Source: a candidate division SR1 bacterium (lineage in GTDB: Bacteria; Patescibacteriota; Gracilibacteria; Absconditabacterales; Absconditicoccaceae). Taken from it: a DNA stretch of 64,000 bases. The notes below the pieces were generated by a model, which saw only the letters and a program-made list of their open reading frames with translations, did no database searches and was not told where the DNA came from. Every line of letters begins with the position of its first letter. Position 1 is the first letter of the stretch. Where the stretch lies: positions 1 through 64,000 of the forward strand of contig JAPLUT010000007.1 of NCBI GenBank assembly GCA_026397475.1, read 5' to 3'. The translations under genes and the position numbers were made by a program. Below are positions 22,361-31,145 of the stretch, one piece after another.

Positions 22361-25300
22361 ATGAGCAATATCAACAATATCATAAAAGAGATAGAAAAGC
22401 TTTGAGAAACAGCCAAGACAGTAAGTGCTGTTACTAAAAACCTCAAAGCACTATTTTCCGAAACGACAGAAAAGGAAAAACAAGAGATAATGCTCAAACT
22501 TTCAAAAAGAAGAAACAAATACACAGAAGCCCAGAAGAAAAATTTAATGAATATAAACTATTTTATAGCAAGCATAAAATGCAAAACTAAAGATGAAATA
22601 AGCAAAACATTTGAAAAAAAGAAAGATAAAGAAGGAAATCGACTAGGAGAAAAAATCTTAAACATAGTAGAAAAGACCTGAGAACATACATGAAAGATCA
22701 AAGCAAAATTTAAAAACATTTCACGAACAAAGAAAGATAAGGTAGAAATAGGGAAACTTGAATCATCTTCAGAAAGCACAACAGAATTTGATAAACTAAC
22801 AAAATATCTGCCTCCTGAGTTTTTTTCAGGAAAAAAGAGTATTTGCTATCCATGATCTTCAATAGATTCTAGTTTTGCAGATACTATGGGGAAAAATGTC
22901 GTACATCTTGATAGAGACGCAAACGCTATCAAAATGCTCAAAAATCATGGATACAAAGCCATCAACGAAAACATTGAAACTCATAAAAAACAATATGACC
23001 TTGTTCTTGATAGCAGACCACAAGTAAACGCTGAATTCATAAGTAAACTCGTAAAAGCAGGTGGATATGTTCTCGTAGAAAATGCACACGCGCATGGAAA
23101 TTACTTTAACGATTCATATGAATACGAATTTATAGCAAACATTTCTACAGAAGAAACAACATATACAAAAGTTCCAGAAGGAAATCCATTTAGTTCTGGA
23201 GACACAGGATATTATCTTTTCAAGAAAAAAGAAAGCAATATAAAACCAGGAAAGATAAAAGCATTTTTTACAAACATCAAACGAAACAAAAACAATAAAT
23301 CAGAAAACAAAGTCACAACGAAAGAAGAAGAACAAGTAAATAAATGAGAAACGGAACAAGTAAAAACACGAGAAGAAATAAGTCTAATAGACGACACAAA
23401 GACGATCATAATTTCGGACAAAGAAAAAAGAAGCATTAATGAAAAAAAGGCAATCATAAATAAAAAAATAAAAATAATGGATAAACTAATCCATGAAACC
23501 AATATGGATTCAAAAGTCAATCCTCAAGACCTTTCTGGTCTTATGGAAAGCACAGGAAAAGCAAAACAAATACTAGAAAAAGAAACAATAGGTTCTAGAG
23601 AATTAGGAGAAGTAATCAGTAAAATTACACAAGAAATCAATACGTTCATCAAAAAATATCCTCAACACCTCAATATAACTCTAGGGAAAGAAAAGGAAAA
23701 ATGATTTTGGGAATCAATTAAAGAAAAAAACAATCTCATACGAGCAAAAAGAAATATAGAAAAACAATTAAAGTATATACATGGAATAATTTCACAAAAT
23801 CTAGCAATTTTGCCAATTGGTTCATCGTCACATCTATTAGAAATAATAAATGAAACGAGAAGTTTCTTAAAAACACCATGAATAACAAGCAAACAAATAC
23901 AAGAAAAATCACAAGAGTTAAGAGAAGCTTTTGAAGCAATTAAATTAATTTCTCCTCTTGAAGAAAATACAAGTTGAAAAGAAAGAAACAATAAAATTTT
24001 AGAAAAAAAGAAAAAAAACCTAAAAACATTAGTAAACATTGCAAGAAAGCTTAATGCCGAATTCCATTCGAAATCAAAAAACGAAGCACGAGACCTAGAT
24101 CTTCTAAATATAAAAAATAAGGCCTGAGATAGTGCACAAAGCGAATTTACCTCACTAGAAGAAATAAATAACCTAGAAAAACTATTAAAAATAGAAATAG
24201 AAAGAGTAAGAAAATTATTGGGCGTAAGAGTCGAAGTAAAAGAAAATAAAATAGCTCCCGAAGATCAGTTCACAGAAGAAGAAAAAAAGTTAATGAAAGA
24301 ATTTGAAAATAAATCCGTAGAAGAAATCAGTAAAATAGTTGAAAAAGAAAAAGATAATCCAAAGATGAAAAATTTATTTAATAAAATACGAAAATCAGCA
24401 CTTATTCTCTGAATTGCATGAGGCCTCATATGAGGAATTTATGAGATAGCCAAGAAAAACGCTAAAAAAAATAGAGTATATGAAACTGAAACCCCCGTTG
24501 ATAAAAAGATCATTAAAGCTCCAGAAAAAAAGAAAGATCAAGCAAAAAAATTGCCAGATGCTCCTCCACCTGAAGAGAAATTTAACGTAGAAAAACTTCA
24601 GAAACATATTCCTCAAAACAAATTAGAAAACATAGAATATCAAGAAATCATATCTGCAGTAGAAAATATATCAAACGCCGAGATCAAGAAACAAGTTACA
24701 AGCTTACTTGAAGCAGGCGATATCGTGGGACTTCAAGAAATGTATGGCATGAAAAGGAACTCTGAATATACTTCTAATCAAGCCAGAGGAATAATAGACC
24801 AAAACACACTCAATAAAATAAAAAACCCACTCTTTGGACTTAAGGGACAAGAACTATTAAATAACGCAGAGATTCCGAATGACGTCAAAGAAACCTACAA
24901 AAGCTTTCTGGACGGAAAAATATCAAATGAAGATCTAGCATACTTCATACTTTCCAAAAAAACATGTAAAGCATATCTCTTCAACAAAGAGCATAAACTA
25001 ATAAACGATCAAAAAATACTTATCGGAGAAAATGTAGGAGAAGAGTGAGAATTTACTCCCTATCCTTATTATAAAGTAAGTGATAATTCTAAGGTATATC
25101 TAAGGTCTCCCGTAATAAATAAAAATACACCAACAGGATTATTTACAACAAAAAAAATAATAGATATCGGAGATGATTTCAAGGTAGATGGACCAAAAAA
25201 AGGGATTAATATAATTCCGATTACGAACGATGGAGACGCAGAAGAAAGATTTAAATATCATCAATGGGGAATAGCAATTCACCCGATCTACAAAACCCCT

Positions 25301-25447
25301 GGTGATCCAGAAAAATATGAAAACGCGCTTAAATCAATTTGAATAGAAGACAATAGTGTTACGCATGGATGCCCAAACGTAGAAAACTTTGGTATCGTTT
25401 TTGATAATCTATCTCTATGAAGTAGAGTATATATTAATCACGAATAA
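22361..25447 (+). CDS. Methyltransferase-like / L,D-transpeptidase fusion (1028 aa)
   Basis: Residues 1-120 are helical. Residues 160-270 form a Rossmann-like, SAM-methyltransferase-type module (ICYPGSSIDSSFAD, NVVHLDRDANAIKML, YDLVLDSRP, VKAGGYVLVEN). Long coiled coils follow to about 670. A hydrophobic segment near 680-697 (ALILGIAGGLIGGIY) is the single membrane span. The last 190 residues carry a YkuD-type L,D-transpeptidase: His 974 in IAIHP and SVTHGCPN with the nucleophile Cys 1004. L,D-transpeptidases make 3-3 peptidoglycan crosslinks or anchor proteins to the wall. The N-terminal module would be cytoplasmic. A terminator follows. Confidence 0.82.
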
Positions 25448-25470
25448 ATCATAAAAGACAAACAAAAAAA

Positions 25471-25507
25471 ATTAGTAGAGAAGAAATTTATCTACTAATT
25501 TTTTTTA
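25471..25507 (+). terminator. Terminator of the 1028-aa gene
   Basis: ATTAGTAGA and TCTACTAAT form a stem with an AAATTTA-type loop, followed by eight Ts. Confidence 0.8.
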
Positions 25508-25544
25508 TATAAGTTTTTGTAACAACAGTTTAAAATTCAAGAAT

Positions 25545-25575
25545 AAAAAAAACCGCCCTGGAAATACCAGGGGGT
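25545..25575 (-). terminator. Terminator of the minus-strand gene at 25602
   Basis: On the minus strand CCCTGG-tattt-CCAGGG is followed by a GCGG step and eight Ts. It lies 26 bases downstream of the stop, and a small ACAATC/GATTGT hairpin sits in between. Confidence 0.8.
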
Positions 25576-25601
25576 CACTTTACAATCTTACGATTGTATT
25601 T

Positions 25602-26081
25602 TTAAACTTTTACAGGGGGGGTTTTGCGTAAAATAAATCTCCACACTACCCAGATTGCAGCAGAACCAACAAGGGCCATAAGGAAATACCAGCCTCCTGA
25701 AATAGGGTCAGAAGTTTCCGTTTCATCACACCACATTTCTATGGCTTTTGAAAGGTCTTGGGAATCCTTTACCCATGCTTTTTTGCCGTGAGCAACGATC
25801 TGTTTCACTTTGGTTTTTTTTCCGTTTATAAGTTGGAAATCAACCTTGCCGGTAACTTTTACACTGTCTTCCGCAGCAAACACCACGTGTGTGGTATCAC
25901 CGGCTTTCACCTTTACGGTGTCAGTGCCAGCAATTACCGTGTATTCCTTATTGCTTAACCCTTTCATTTTAAGGGCTTTCACAGCTTGAGCTGAATCCTT
26001 TTTTGTAGAATCAACGGTTTGTGCATTTGCACTTGTTGCAATCACTAATGATGCAACAACAATCATAAATAGTTTTTTCAT
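25602..26081 (-). CDS. Exported, C-terminally anchored protein, UGA-free
   Basis: A 159-aa protein with a standard signal peptide (MKKLFMIVVASLVIATSANA) ending at an AQ cleavage site. A Lys/Asp/Thr-rich beta-like middle (residues 22-120) is followed by a C-terminal membrane helix (WYFLMALVGSAAIWVVW) and RK. It is probably anchored with its bulk outside the membrane. All nine glycines are GGN and no UGA is used. Sequence style, leader and promoter resemble Bacteroidetes-type genes rather than the neighbours. No family recognised. Confidence 0.8.
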   Translation of the reverse strand: MKKLFMIVVASLVIATSANAQTVDSTKKDSAQAVKALKMKGLSNKEYTVIAGTDTVKVKAGDTTHVVFAAEDSVKVTGKVDFQLINGKKTKVKQIVAHGKKAWVKDSQDLSKAIEMWCDETETSDPISGGWYFLMALVGSAAIWVVWRFILRKTPPVKV

Positions 26082-26108
26082 TGTTTTTATTTTTATTTGT
26101 GTGATATA

Positions 26109-26136
26109 CTTATAATTATTTAACGTGAAATGTCAA
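26109..26136 (-). promoter_or_regulatory. Promoter TTGACA-N16-TATAAG (minus)
   Basis: Minus-strand TTGACA (26136-26131) and TATAAG (26114-26109) are 16 bases apart and 28 bases upstream of the ATG. The leader is A/T-only with no Shine-Dalgarno. Confidence 0.75.
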
Positions 26137-26218
26137 GGGAATTTTTAAACAATCTTTATCTTGTTTTTTTAGCATAAATATATAGGTTAGAAGCATATTT
26201 TTACTCATATAGCAAAAG

Positions 26219-26578
26219 ATGATCGATACTGATATGTTTATTGAAAAGATGATTATCAAAGCGATGCCTGACCTGGACGATGAAGGGCTGAGCATGATGA
26301 TCGAAGACACAAAACCCGTACTCTATGATCGAGTAATGACGCACATCATAGGACAAATCAACGAAAAAGATGGAGAATGATTTTTGGACAAACTCGAAAA
26401 AGAATGAGTAACTGCAGAAACCGCGGATTATCTCAAATCGAAGATCCCTAACTTTCAACAGTTTCTAGAAAAAACATACAACGACTTTGAAACCATGTAC
26501 CTCAAAGAGCTCAAAAGCTTCGAAAAAGAATTCCCGCTAGAAGATTTTAAAGACGAAGACTTCAAAAACAAACAATAA
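26219..26578 (+). CDS. Small acidic helical protein (paralogue 3)
   Basis: A 119-aa acidic protein (DTDMFIEKMIIKAMPDL, TKPVLYDRVMTHII, GFLDKLEKEG, then KIPNFQQFLEKTY). It is the clearest DUF5663-like member of three similar small proteins here. Two UGA glycines lie in the central loop. It is separated from the large-protein run by the minus-strand UGA-free gene, and it converges with a DUF721-like gene. Confidence 0.78.
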
Positions 26579-26587
26579 ACGTATTTT

Positions 26588-26622
26588 AAAATTTAAAATT
26601 GTAAATTCTAAATTTCAAATTA
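26588..26622. repeat. AT-rich TAAATTCTAAATTT repeat
   Basis: AAAATTTAAAATTGTAAATTCTAAATTTCAAATT between convergent genes. Close relatives are at 33933-33963, 63345-63425 and, inside the trmD reading frame, 28312-28383. Confidence 0.6.
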
Positions 26623-26982
26623 ATTCTTAATGCGAATTTCGACCACCCTCGTCTTATATCCCACCTTTTGCAAAGCCAGATTTACCTCTTCTAGAATCTG
26701 GTTTTTTTGTTTGAAAATCTGTATCTTAAGCGCTTGATCATTTGCTTTGAGAAAAAACACATTGAATCTGACATATCCTTCTATTTGAGTCGAAGGTCCA
26801 TCAAGTCAAAGGTCTTTAAGGTCTGAGTTTTTATTTAAACTTTGACTTTCGACTTTTGGCTTTATAGACTTTTGACTATTAAGAAAAGATCTGACTACAT
26901 TCAACGCTACTGCCCCTACCATTTGGCTTCCCATATGCCTATTTGCTAGAGTTTTTCTAATATAATCTTTTAGAAGTTTCAT
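26620..26982 (-). CDS. DUF721/DciA-like protein
   Basis: A 120-aa minus-strand protein that is intact once a TGA is read as Gly (DLGLDGPST). It starts MKLLKDYIRKTL, has a Ser/Lys-rich middle from a short low-complexity repeat (AGTCAAAAGTC type), and ends with VFFLKANDQALKIQ, ILEEVNLALQ and YKTRVVEIRI. That end pattern resembles DUF721/DciA proteins (a strand, a helix, then an x-V-x-x-I-R strand), some of which help load DnaB helicase. Similarity is weak, so the family is tentative. The stop overlaps an AT-rich repeat. Confidence 0.6.
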
Positions 26983-27010
26983 AAACTTAGTAAACTAAAT
27001 AAACTAAATT

Positions 27011-27114
27011 TGTCCTCCTTTTCTTGACCGAAGGGAATCCCGTGGACAAAGGAGGAGGCTTGTCATTTGTGAAGTCAAAGGATATCCGCATTTCGCGGAT
27101 GGAGGATTTAAAAA
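27011..27114. repeat. GGAGGATTTAAAA repeat family, copy 2
   Basis: Contains CCTCCTTTT...AAAGGAGGAGG, CTTGTCATTTGTGAAG, ATATCCGC-atttc-GCGGAT and GGAGGATTTAAAAA, nearly the same as copy 3 at 28828. The rest of the 26983-27288 gap shows no gene; AACGAAGTGAGC at about 27248 resembles one arm of the uvrC palindrome. Confidence 0.7.
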
Positions 27115-27288
27115 CTAATATCATCTACCAACCTTACAATATCAAGTAGAGCGTAGCATCTTAGTTTGCAAAATCAAGCAGAATTAATATATTCAAGACA
27201 TATAAACAGCAACCTTTAATCCACCATTCGTCAATTGTTCATCGCGAACGAAGTGAGCTTTAATCAATTTTAGTCTCTTATAGATTAA

Positions 27289-27960
27289 ATGAAAAAAATA
27301 ATCAGCGTCTTCTTAATTATGCTATTTCTAACTAGCAATTTCTCTTTTGCACAAACAAGCGCAATGTGTCGAGACGGAAATCCGCCTGTTAACTGACTAT
27401 GTCCTACAGATCCATCAGCAACCGATCCAACTAATACAACATGCAATCCAGCATGTGATGACATAACACAAACATGTGATGCCTCATTAACTTGTATAGC
27501 TAAATCACAAGCAACAATGAATCAAGAACAATGTTGATGAGCATGAACATATAATACAAGCACAAAAGCTTGTGAATGAGCATGAAACAATTCAACAAAT
27601 ACTAACTCTCCCACCTCTGTTATGGGTATCTCTTGTAACCAAGACCAGCTCGTAAATGGACAATGTAAACTCAGCATTTACGATACATTAGGAATCAGAA
27701 AAAGCGTAAGAAATAGCGGAGACCCAACATCGGTAGGACTTTTTGTCCAAGACATTATACTTTCAGCGACATTTTTTATAGGAACACTTGTAACGATAGC
27801 GCTTGTGGTATCTGGATTGATGTTTATTTTCGCAGCAAGCTCAGGAAAAGATCCCGCTAATGCAAAAAAATGAATCATGGGATCGCTTATTGGCTTACTC
27901 ATAGTAGTTTCGTCATACGTCATCATTAGATTAGTACAGTATATAGCTAAATGATTCTAA
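27289..27960 (+). CDS. Pilin-like membrane protein with Cys-rich N-domain
   Basis: A 223-aa exported protein. A signal peptide (MKKIISVFLIMLFLTSNFSFAQ) is followed by a Cys/Asn/Thr-rich region (residues 25-110) with about ten cysteines and many UGA glycines (QCGGAGTYN, CEGAGNN). The C-terminal 90 residues have two membrane helices (IILSATFFIGTLVTIALVVSG and GIMGSLIGLLIVVSSYVII) separated by SGKDPANAKK. This helix pair is the layout of type IV secretion pilin-like/VirB2-like proteins frequent in CPR bacteria; the protein at 54873 has the same design. No other secretion genes are adjacent. Confidence 0.72.
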
Positions 27961-27976
27961 AAAAAACAATGAAAAA

Positions 27977-28000
27977 TTAATAATTAATAATCCCTCGGGA
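27977..28000. repeat. TCCCTCGGGA repeat (inverted relative of 6731)
   Basis: ATTAATAATCCCTCGGGA is the inverse complement of the unit upstream of ychF. The remaining gap to trmD consists of ATCATTCATC-type direct repeats. Confidence 0.45.
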
Positions 28001-28084
28001 CAAGTGAATAATGATTGAATATATGCATTAAATAAAAAGAATACCATCATCATTCATCTTTCATCATTCATCATCCATTAAATT

Positions 28085-28819
28085 ATGAACATCCATCTCG
28101 TCTCCATATTCCCAGACATATTCAAAAGCTTCAGCGAAACTTCGCTTATCAAAAAAGCACAAGAAAAAAAAATTCTTAGCTTCACTTTTACCAATCCAAG
28201 AACTTTTTGCCCCGGCAAACATCAGCAAGTAGATGACACCATTTACTGATGAGGAGCAGGCTTACTCATGAAAGCCCACCCCGCAATCGAAGCAGTAGAA
28301 TCAATTTTGAAAAGTTTAAAAATTTTAAATTCTAAATGAGAATTTTCTAAATTAAAATTTCTAAATTCTAAATTTAAAATTATACTATTGTCTCCTTCCA
28401 AACAAGTCTTCACCCAAAAACTTGCCCACTCCCTCAGCGAAGAAAAAAACTTAATTTTCGTTTGCACGAGATATGAAGGTATCGACTACCGTTTCGAACA
28501 ATATATGAAAAAGAAATACCCAAAACAATTTCAAAAAATTTCAATCGGACAATACATCACGCTCGGTGGCGAAATCCCGGCAATGGTGATGATCGAAGCG
28601 ATAAGCAGACTTATTCCTGGAGTCATTAAAGAGGAGGCCAGTCGACAAGAAGAAAGTTATAGCGTAAAACAAGAGATGAACAACCTAGAATATCCCCAAT
28701 ACACTAAACCAGAAAATGTTTTATGAATGAAAATACCAAAAATACTCATCAGCGGACATCACGCAAATATCAAGGCACGAAGAGAAAAAAAAACTAAAAT
28801 TATAAAAAAGAAAAAATAA
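28085..28819 (+). CDS. trmD: tRNA (guanine-37-N1)-methyltransferase
   Basis: TrmD makes m1G37 in tRNAs and prevents frameshifting. The 244-aa frame shows VSIFPDIF, VDDTIYGGGAGLLMK (two of the three Gly are TGA), FVCTRYEGIDYR, the knotted SAM site SIGQYITLGGEIPAM, EAISRLIPGVI, and YTKPENVLG...ISGHHANI. Between AIEAVES and LLSPSKQ it carries about 20 extra residues (SLKILNSKGEFSKLKFLNSK). These are encoded by TAAATTCTAAATTT-type repeat sequence that is otherwise intergenic here. Sequence after the ISGHHANI segment is shorter than in E. coli. Start is ATG 28085. Confidence 0.95.
28312..28383. repeat. AT-rich repeat inside trmD
   Basis: TTTAAAAATTTTAAATTCTAAATGAG, then TAAATTAAAATTTCTAAATTC and TAAATTTAAAATT, matching the intergenic AT-rich family at 26588 and 63345. 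It is read through in frame and includes one TGA. Confidence 0.7.
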
Positions 28820-28827
28820 ATTTAAAG

Positions 28828-28908
28828 TACCCCCTTTACCGAAAGGAGGAGGCTTGTCATTTGCGAAGCCAAAAGATATCCGCATTTCGCGGATGGAGGA
28901 TTTTAAAA
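28828..28908. repeat. GGAGGATTTAAAA repeat family, copy 3
   Basis: ACCCCCTTTACCGAAAGGAGGAGG, CTTGTCATTTGCGAAG, ATATCCGC-atttc-GCGGAT and GGAGGATTTTAAAA. It fills the gap between trmD and the glycosyltransferase and ends 12 bases before the latter's first ATG. Confidence 0.7.
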
Positions 28909-28920
28909 ATTATTTCAACA

Positions 28921-30060
28921 ATGTTGTGATTCTTGTATTTTGGTAGACTTGAAAAAGAAAAATGATTCGATGCTATCATCGATATGATTGAGGTGTTCGA
29001 AGAAAAAAACAAAGAACTCCCCTTTGAGATCTTTATATTCGGCTCAGGAAGATGAGAATCAAGAATCCAGGAACTAGCAAGCAAACATAAAAATATCCAT
29101 TTTTTCTGACGAAAAGACTTAGCAACCATCAAAAGATATGTAGTAAATTGCAGCTACGCGCTTATGCCATCAGAATGTCTAGAATCCTTCTGACTTTCTG
29201 CATTAAACGCTATGAAGCGATGACTCCCCGTCATCTGATACGCAAAATGATGACTCAAAACATTCATCAGCAAAGACCTCGACCTCACCCATCAACAATG
29301 AATTACAACTTGAGAAAAACTTCATCACCTAATAAAAAGTTTAGTAAATAAAAAGGATTCCATTATTCTGAATTCTGAATTCTGAATTCTGAATTACGAG
29401 AGTAGTGCTCGAGTAGTCCGTTTCCACGCTCTCGCATGAAAAGGAGTCAAAAAGATAATTATAGTTTCAGATTTCATTAATAAAATTGGGTGAATAGAGA
29501 CTTATATTAATGACGTAAAAGAATTATTAGAACAGCATGGGTATGAAGTAGAATTATGTGGATGAAAAGTACCTCCTGGAATACTATGAAAGCTAGTAAA
29601 ATATCTATGAATCATCACAGGACTAGGAAATTTCTGGGAAACAATCAAACTAAATCGCAAAATAAAGACAATGAAACCCGATCTCATCCGATACAATAGC
29701 GTCATCAGATATCTTGGTCGAATGCCCTTACGAGTAAGCAAAAAAAGTCCAGCGAAAAAACGAATGATGTTTCATGACTTAGGATACTTCTATCCCTTTC
29801 CTAGCCAATTAACAAGCGAGCATCAGATAAAAACTCCTCTGACATTGAAACATTTCTTAGCATCATATCCAACAAACAATCCATTGAAAAAGATAGCAAT
29901 GATGGGAAAATATCTCTCTCTTTTGCTCATAAAAAAACAATTACAAAGAAGGATGGACACTTTTCTCGTTCCATCCGAATTTATGAAAGATATTGTACAT
30001 AAGTCCTATCGTATAGAGGACGAGAAGATTGCAACATTCCCACATTTTATACAGGAATAA
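28921..30060 (+). CDS. GT4-type glycosyltransferase with swapped halves
   Basis: A 379-aa GT-B fold protein whose halves are in reverse order. Residues 1-130 are the C-terminal, nucleotide-sugar-binding domain of GT4 enzymes (FLYFGRLEKEKGF, IFIFGSGRGE, IHFFGRKDLA, LMPSECLESFGLSALNAMKRGLPVI, with the E-x7-E-like pattern). Residues 180-379 are the N-terminal acceptor domain (IIIVSDFINKIGGIETYIND, PDLIRYNSVIRYLG, FLVPSEFMKDIV...FPHFIQE). Tandem ATTCTGA repeats (29365-29395) lie at the joint. It may be a circular permutation or a fusion of two gene fragments after duplication. More than 15 TGA glycines. The frame is open upstream into the repeat, so the start is uncertain. Confidence 0.82.
29365..29395 (+). 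repeat. Tandem ATTCTGA repeat at GT domain joint
   Basis: Four copies of the 7-bp unit ATTCTGA, translated in frame (LNSEFGILN). Confidence 0.7.
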
Positions 30061-30084
30061 TTTTACATTATACAAATACCTGCA

Positions 30085-30852
30085 ATGACTTGAAAAAAAC
30101 AAACAAGCTGAGAAAAAAATGTTTTTTTTGATATAAATAAATTCCCAGCAGAAAAATGATTGCTTTTATTTACCCTTTCTATGTCAAACTTAAATACAAA
30201 ACAAAGTCCTCAAAAATGTTTGGAAGCTATAAAATATTTTTCGCCTGGAAAAATTTCAAAACCATTAATTTGATTAAATTTTATTTACAGCGATTTCCTA
30301 TATTTATACTCAAATAAGTCAGCTCCAGAGCTAAAAGATTCTTTTATGCATCAAGTAATTAACCACAAAAATGCAGTACAAAAATTATTAGAAAAACACG
30401 ATATGGACTTCCAGATTCAACACGCATTTAATTATATGGTTTGGAATCAATTATACGTGGGAACAAGAGATTTTCAAGAACTTTTTAATAAAATTAAAAA
30501 AATATATCAAGAAGACAAATTATTTCAAAGATATGTGAAAGAAGATTGTGAGCTTTTCAACAAGGATATGGAAGAAAACCAAATTAATTTCTTTTTGGAA
30601 GAAAGCCTTATGACCTATCTTCTTCAGAAAAACTATGTAAAACTACCGAATGATTTTATTGAAAATAATCAAAAGTGGATATTGTTATGCTACACAGGTC
30701 GCCCAGTAAAGACCATGGTCTACTTAGCTCAGTTAAATCCATTTAAACTAGACCGACCAGAAAACAAATACCAAAATTGTTTTTACGATCTTGAATCAAA
30801 AAAGCTAATTAACTATGACAATGTTGATCTTGAAAGCTATTCAGTAAGATAG
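30085..30852 (+). CDS. Possible tRNA-dependent cyclodipeptide synthase
   Basis: A 255-aa soluble protein. The order of elements resembles cyclodipeptide synthases, which use two aminoacyl-tRNAs. There is an early strand with a serine (LLLFTLSMSN, near residue 33), a loop rich in Ser/Lys, a strand PLIGLNFIYSD, a long helix pair, then FFLEESLMTYLLQ and KWILLCYTGRPV. In true CDPSs a serine nucleophile sits at the first position and a Tyr-x3-Glu pair in the later helix; the equivalents here are not certain. Four UGA glycines. It follows the glycosyltransferase by 24 bp and may be cotranscribed. Confidence 0.4.
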
Positions 30853-30888
30853 ATTTTTAAAAAAAATAAAAGTAACTTTATTACACCG

Positions 30889-31080
30889 CCAGATGCATGA
30901 CACGACACTCCCCAAAGTCGTAGCAATTAATCCCAACGAACCGAAATGGGGTCCCCCCGGTAATTACCGGGGGGTTGGAGGTGAGAAAGTAAGTCCTTCA
31001 TTGTGAAATGACCGTTCGTGGGGACTGCATCTGGATTGATCTTTTTCGTCAGTTTTTCCATCAAGGGAAAAAGTGACCCC
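30889..31080. ncRNA. Structured RNA candidate
   Basis: A G+C-richer island between convergent genes. CCAGATGCA (30889-30897) pairs with TGCATCTGG (31026-31034) to close a multibranch domain. Inside are ACGAC/GTCGT (30902-30921), ACGAAC/GTTCGT (30936-30941 with 31014-31019) and a perfect 11-bp palindromic stem at 30953-30974. A further hairpin, GTCAGTTTTTCC/GGGAAAAAGTGAC, lies at 31048-31077. On the minus strand the end is followed by GTAA-taaag-TTAC and a T-rich tract, suggesting transcription from right to left. It does not match the RNase P, tmRNA, SRP or 5S signatures I know. Confidence 0.6.
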
Positions 31081-31145
31081 AGCGGAGCGTTTATTTTATA
31101 TAACTCTATTATCTAAAAAATCAGAATTTATTTATTTACTTTCTA

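Noticed and set aside
30889-31080. RNase P RNA, tmRNA, SRP RNA or 5S rRNA
   Set aside because: The conserved signature strings of these RNAs were searched for by eye on both strands and not found.
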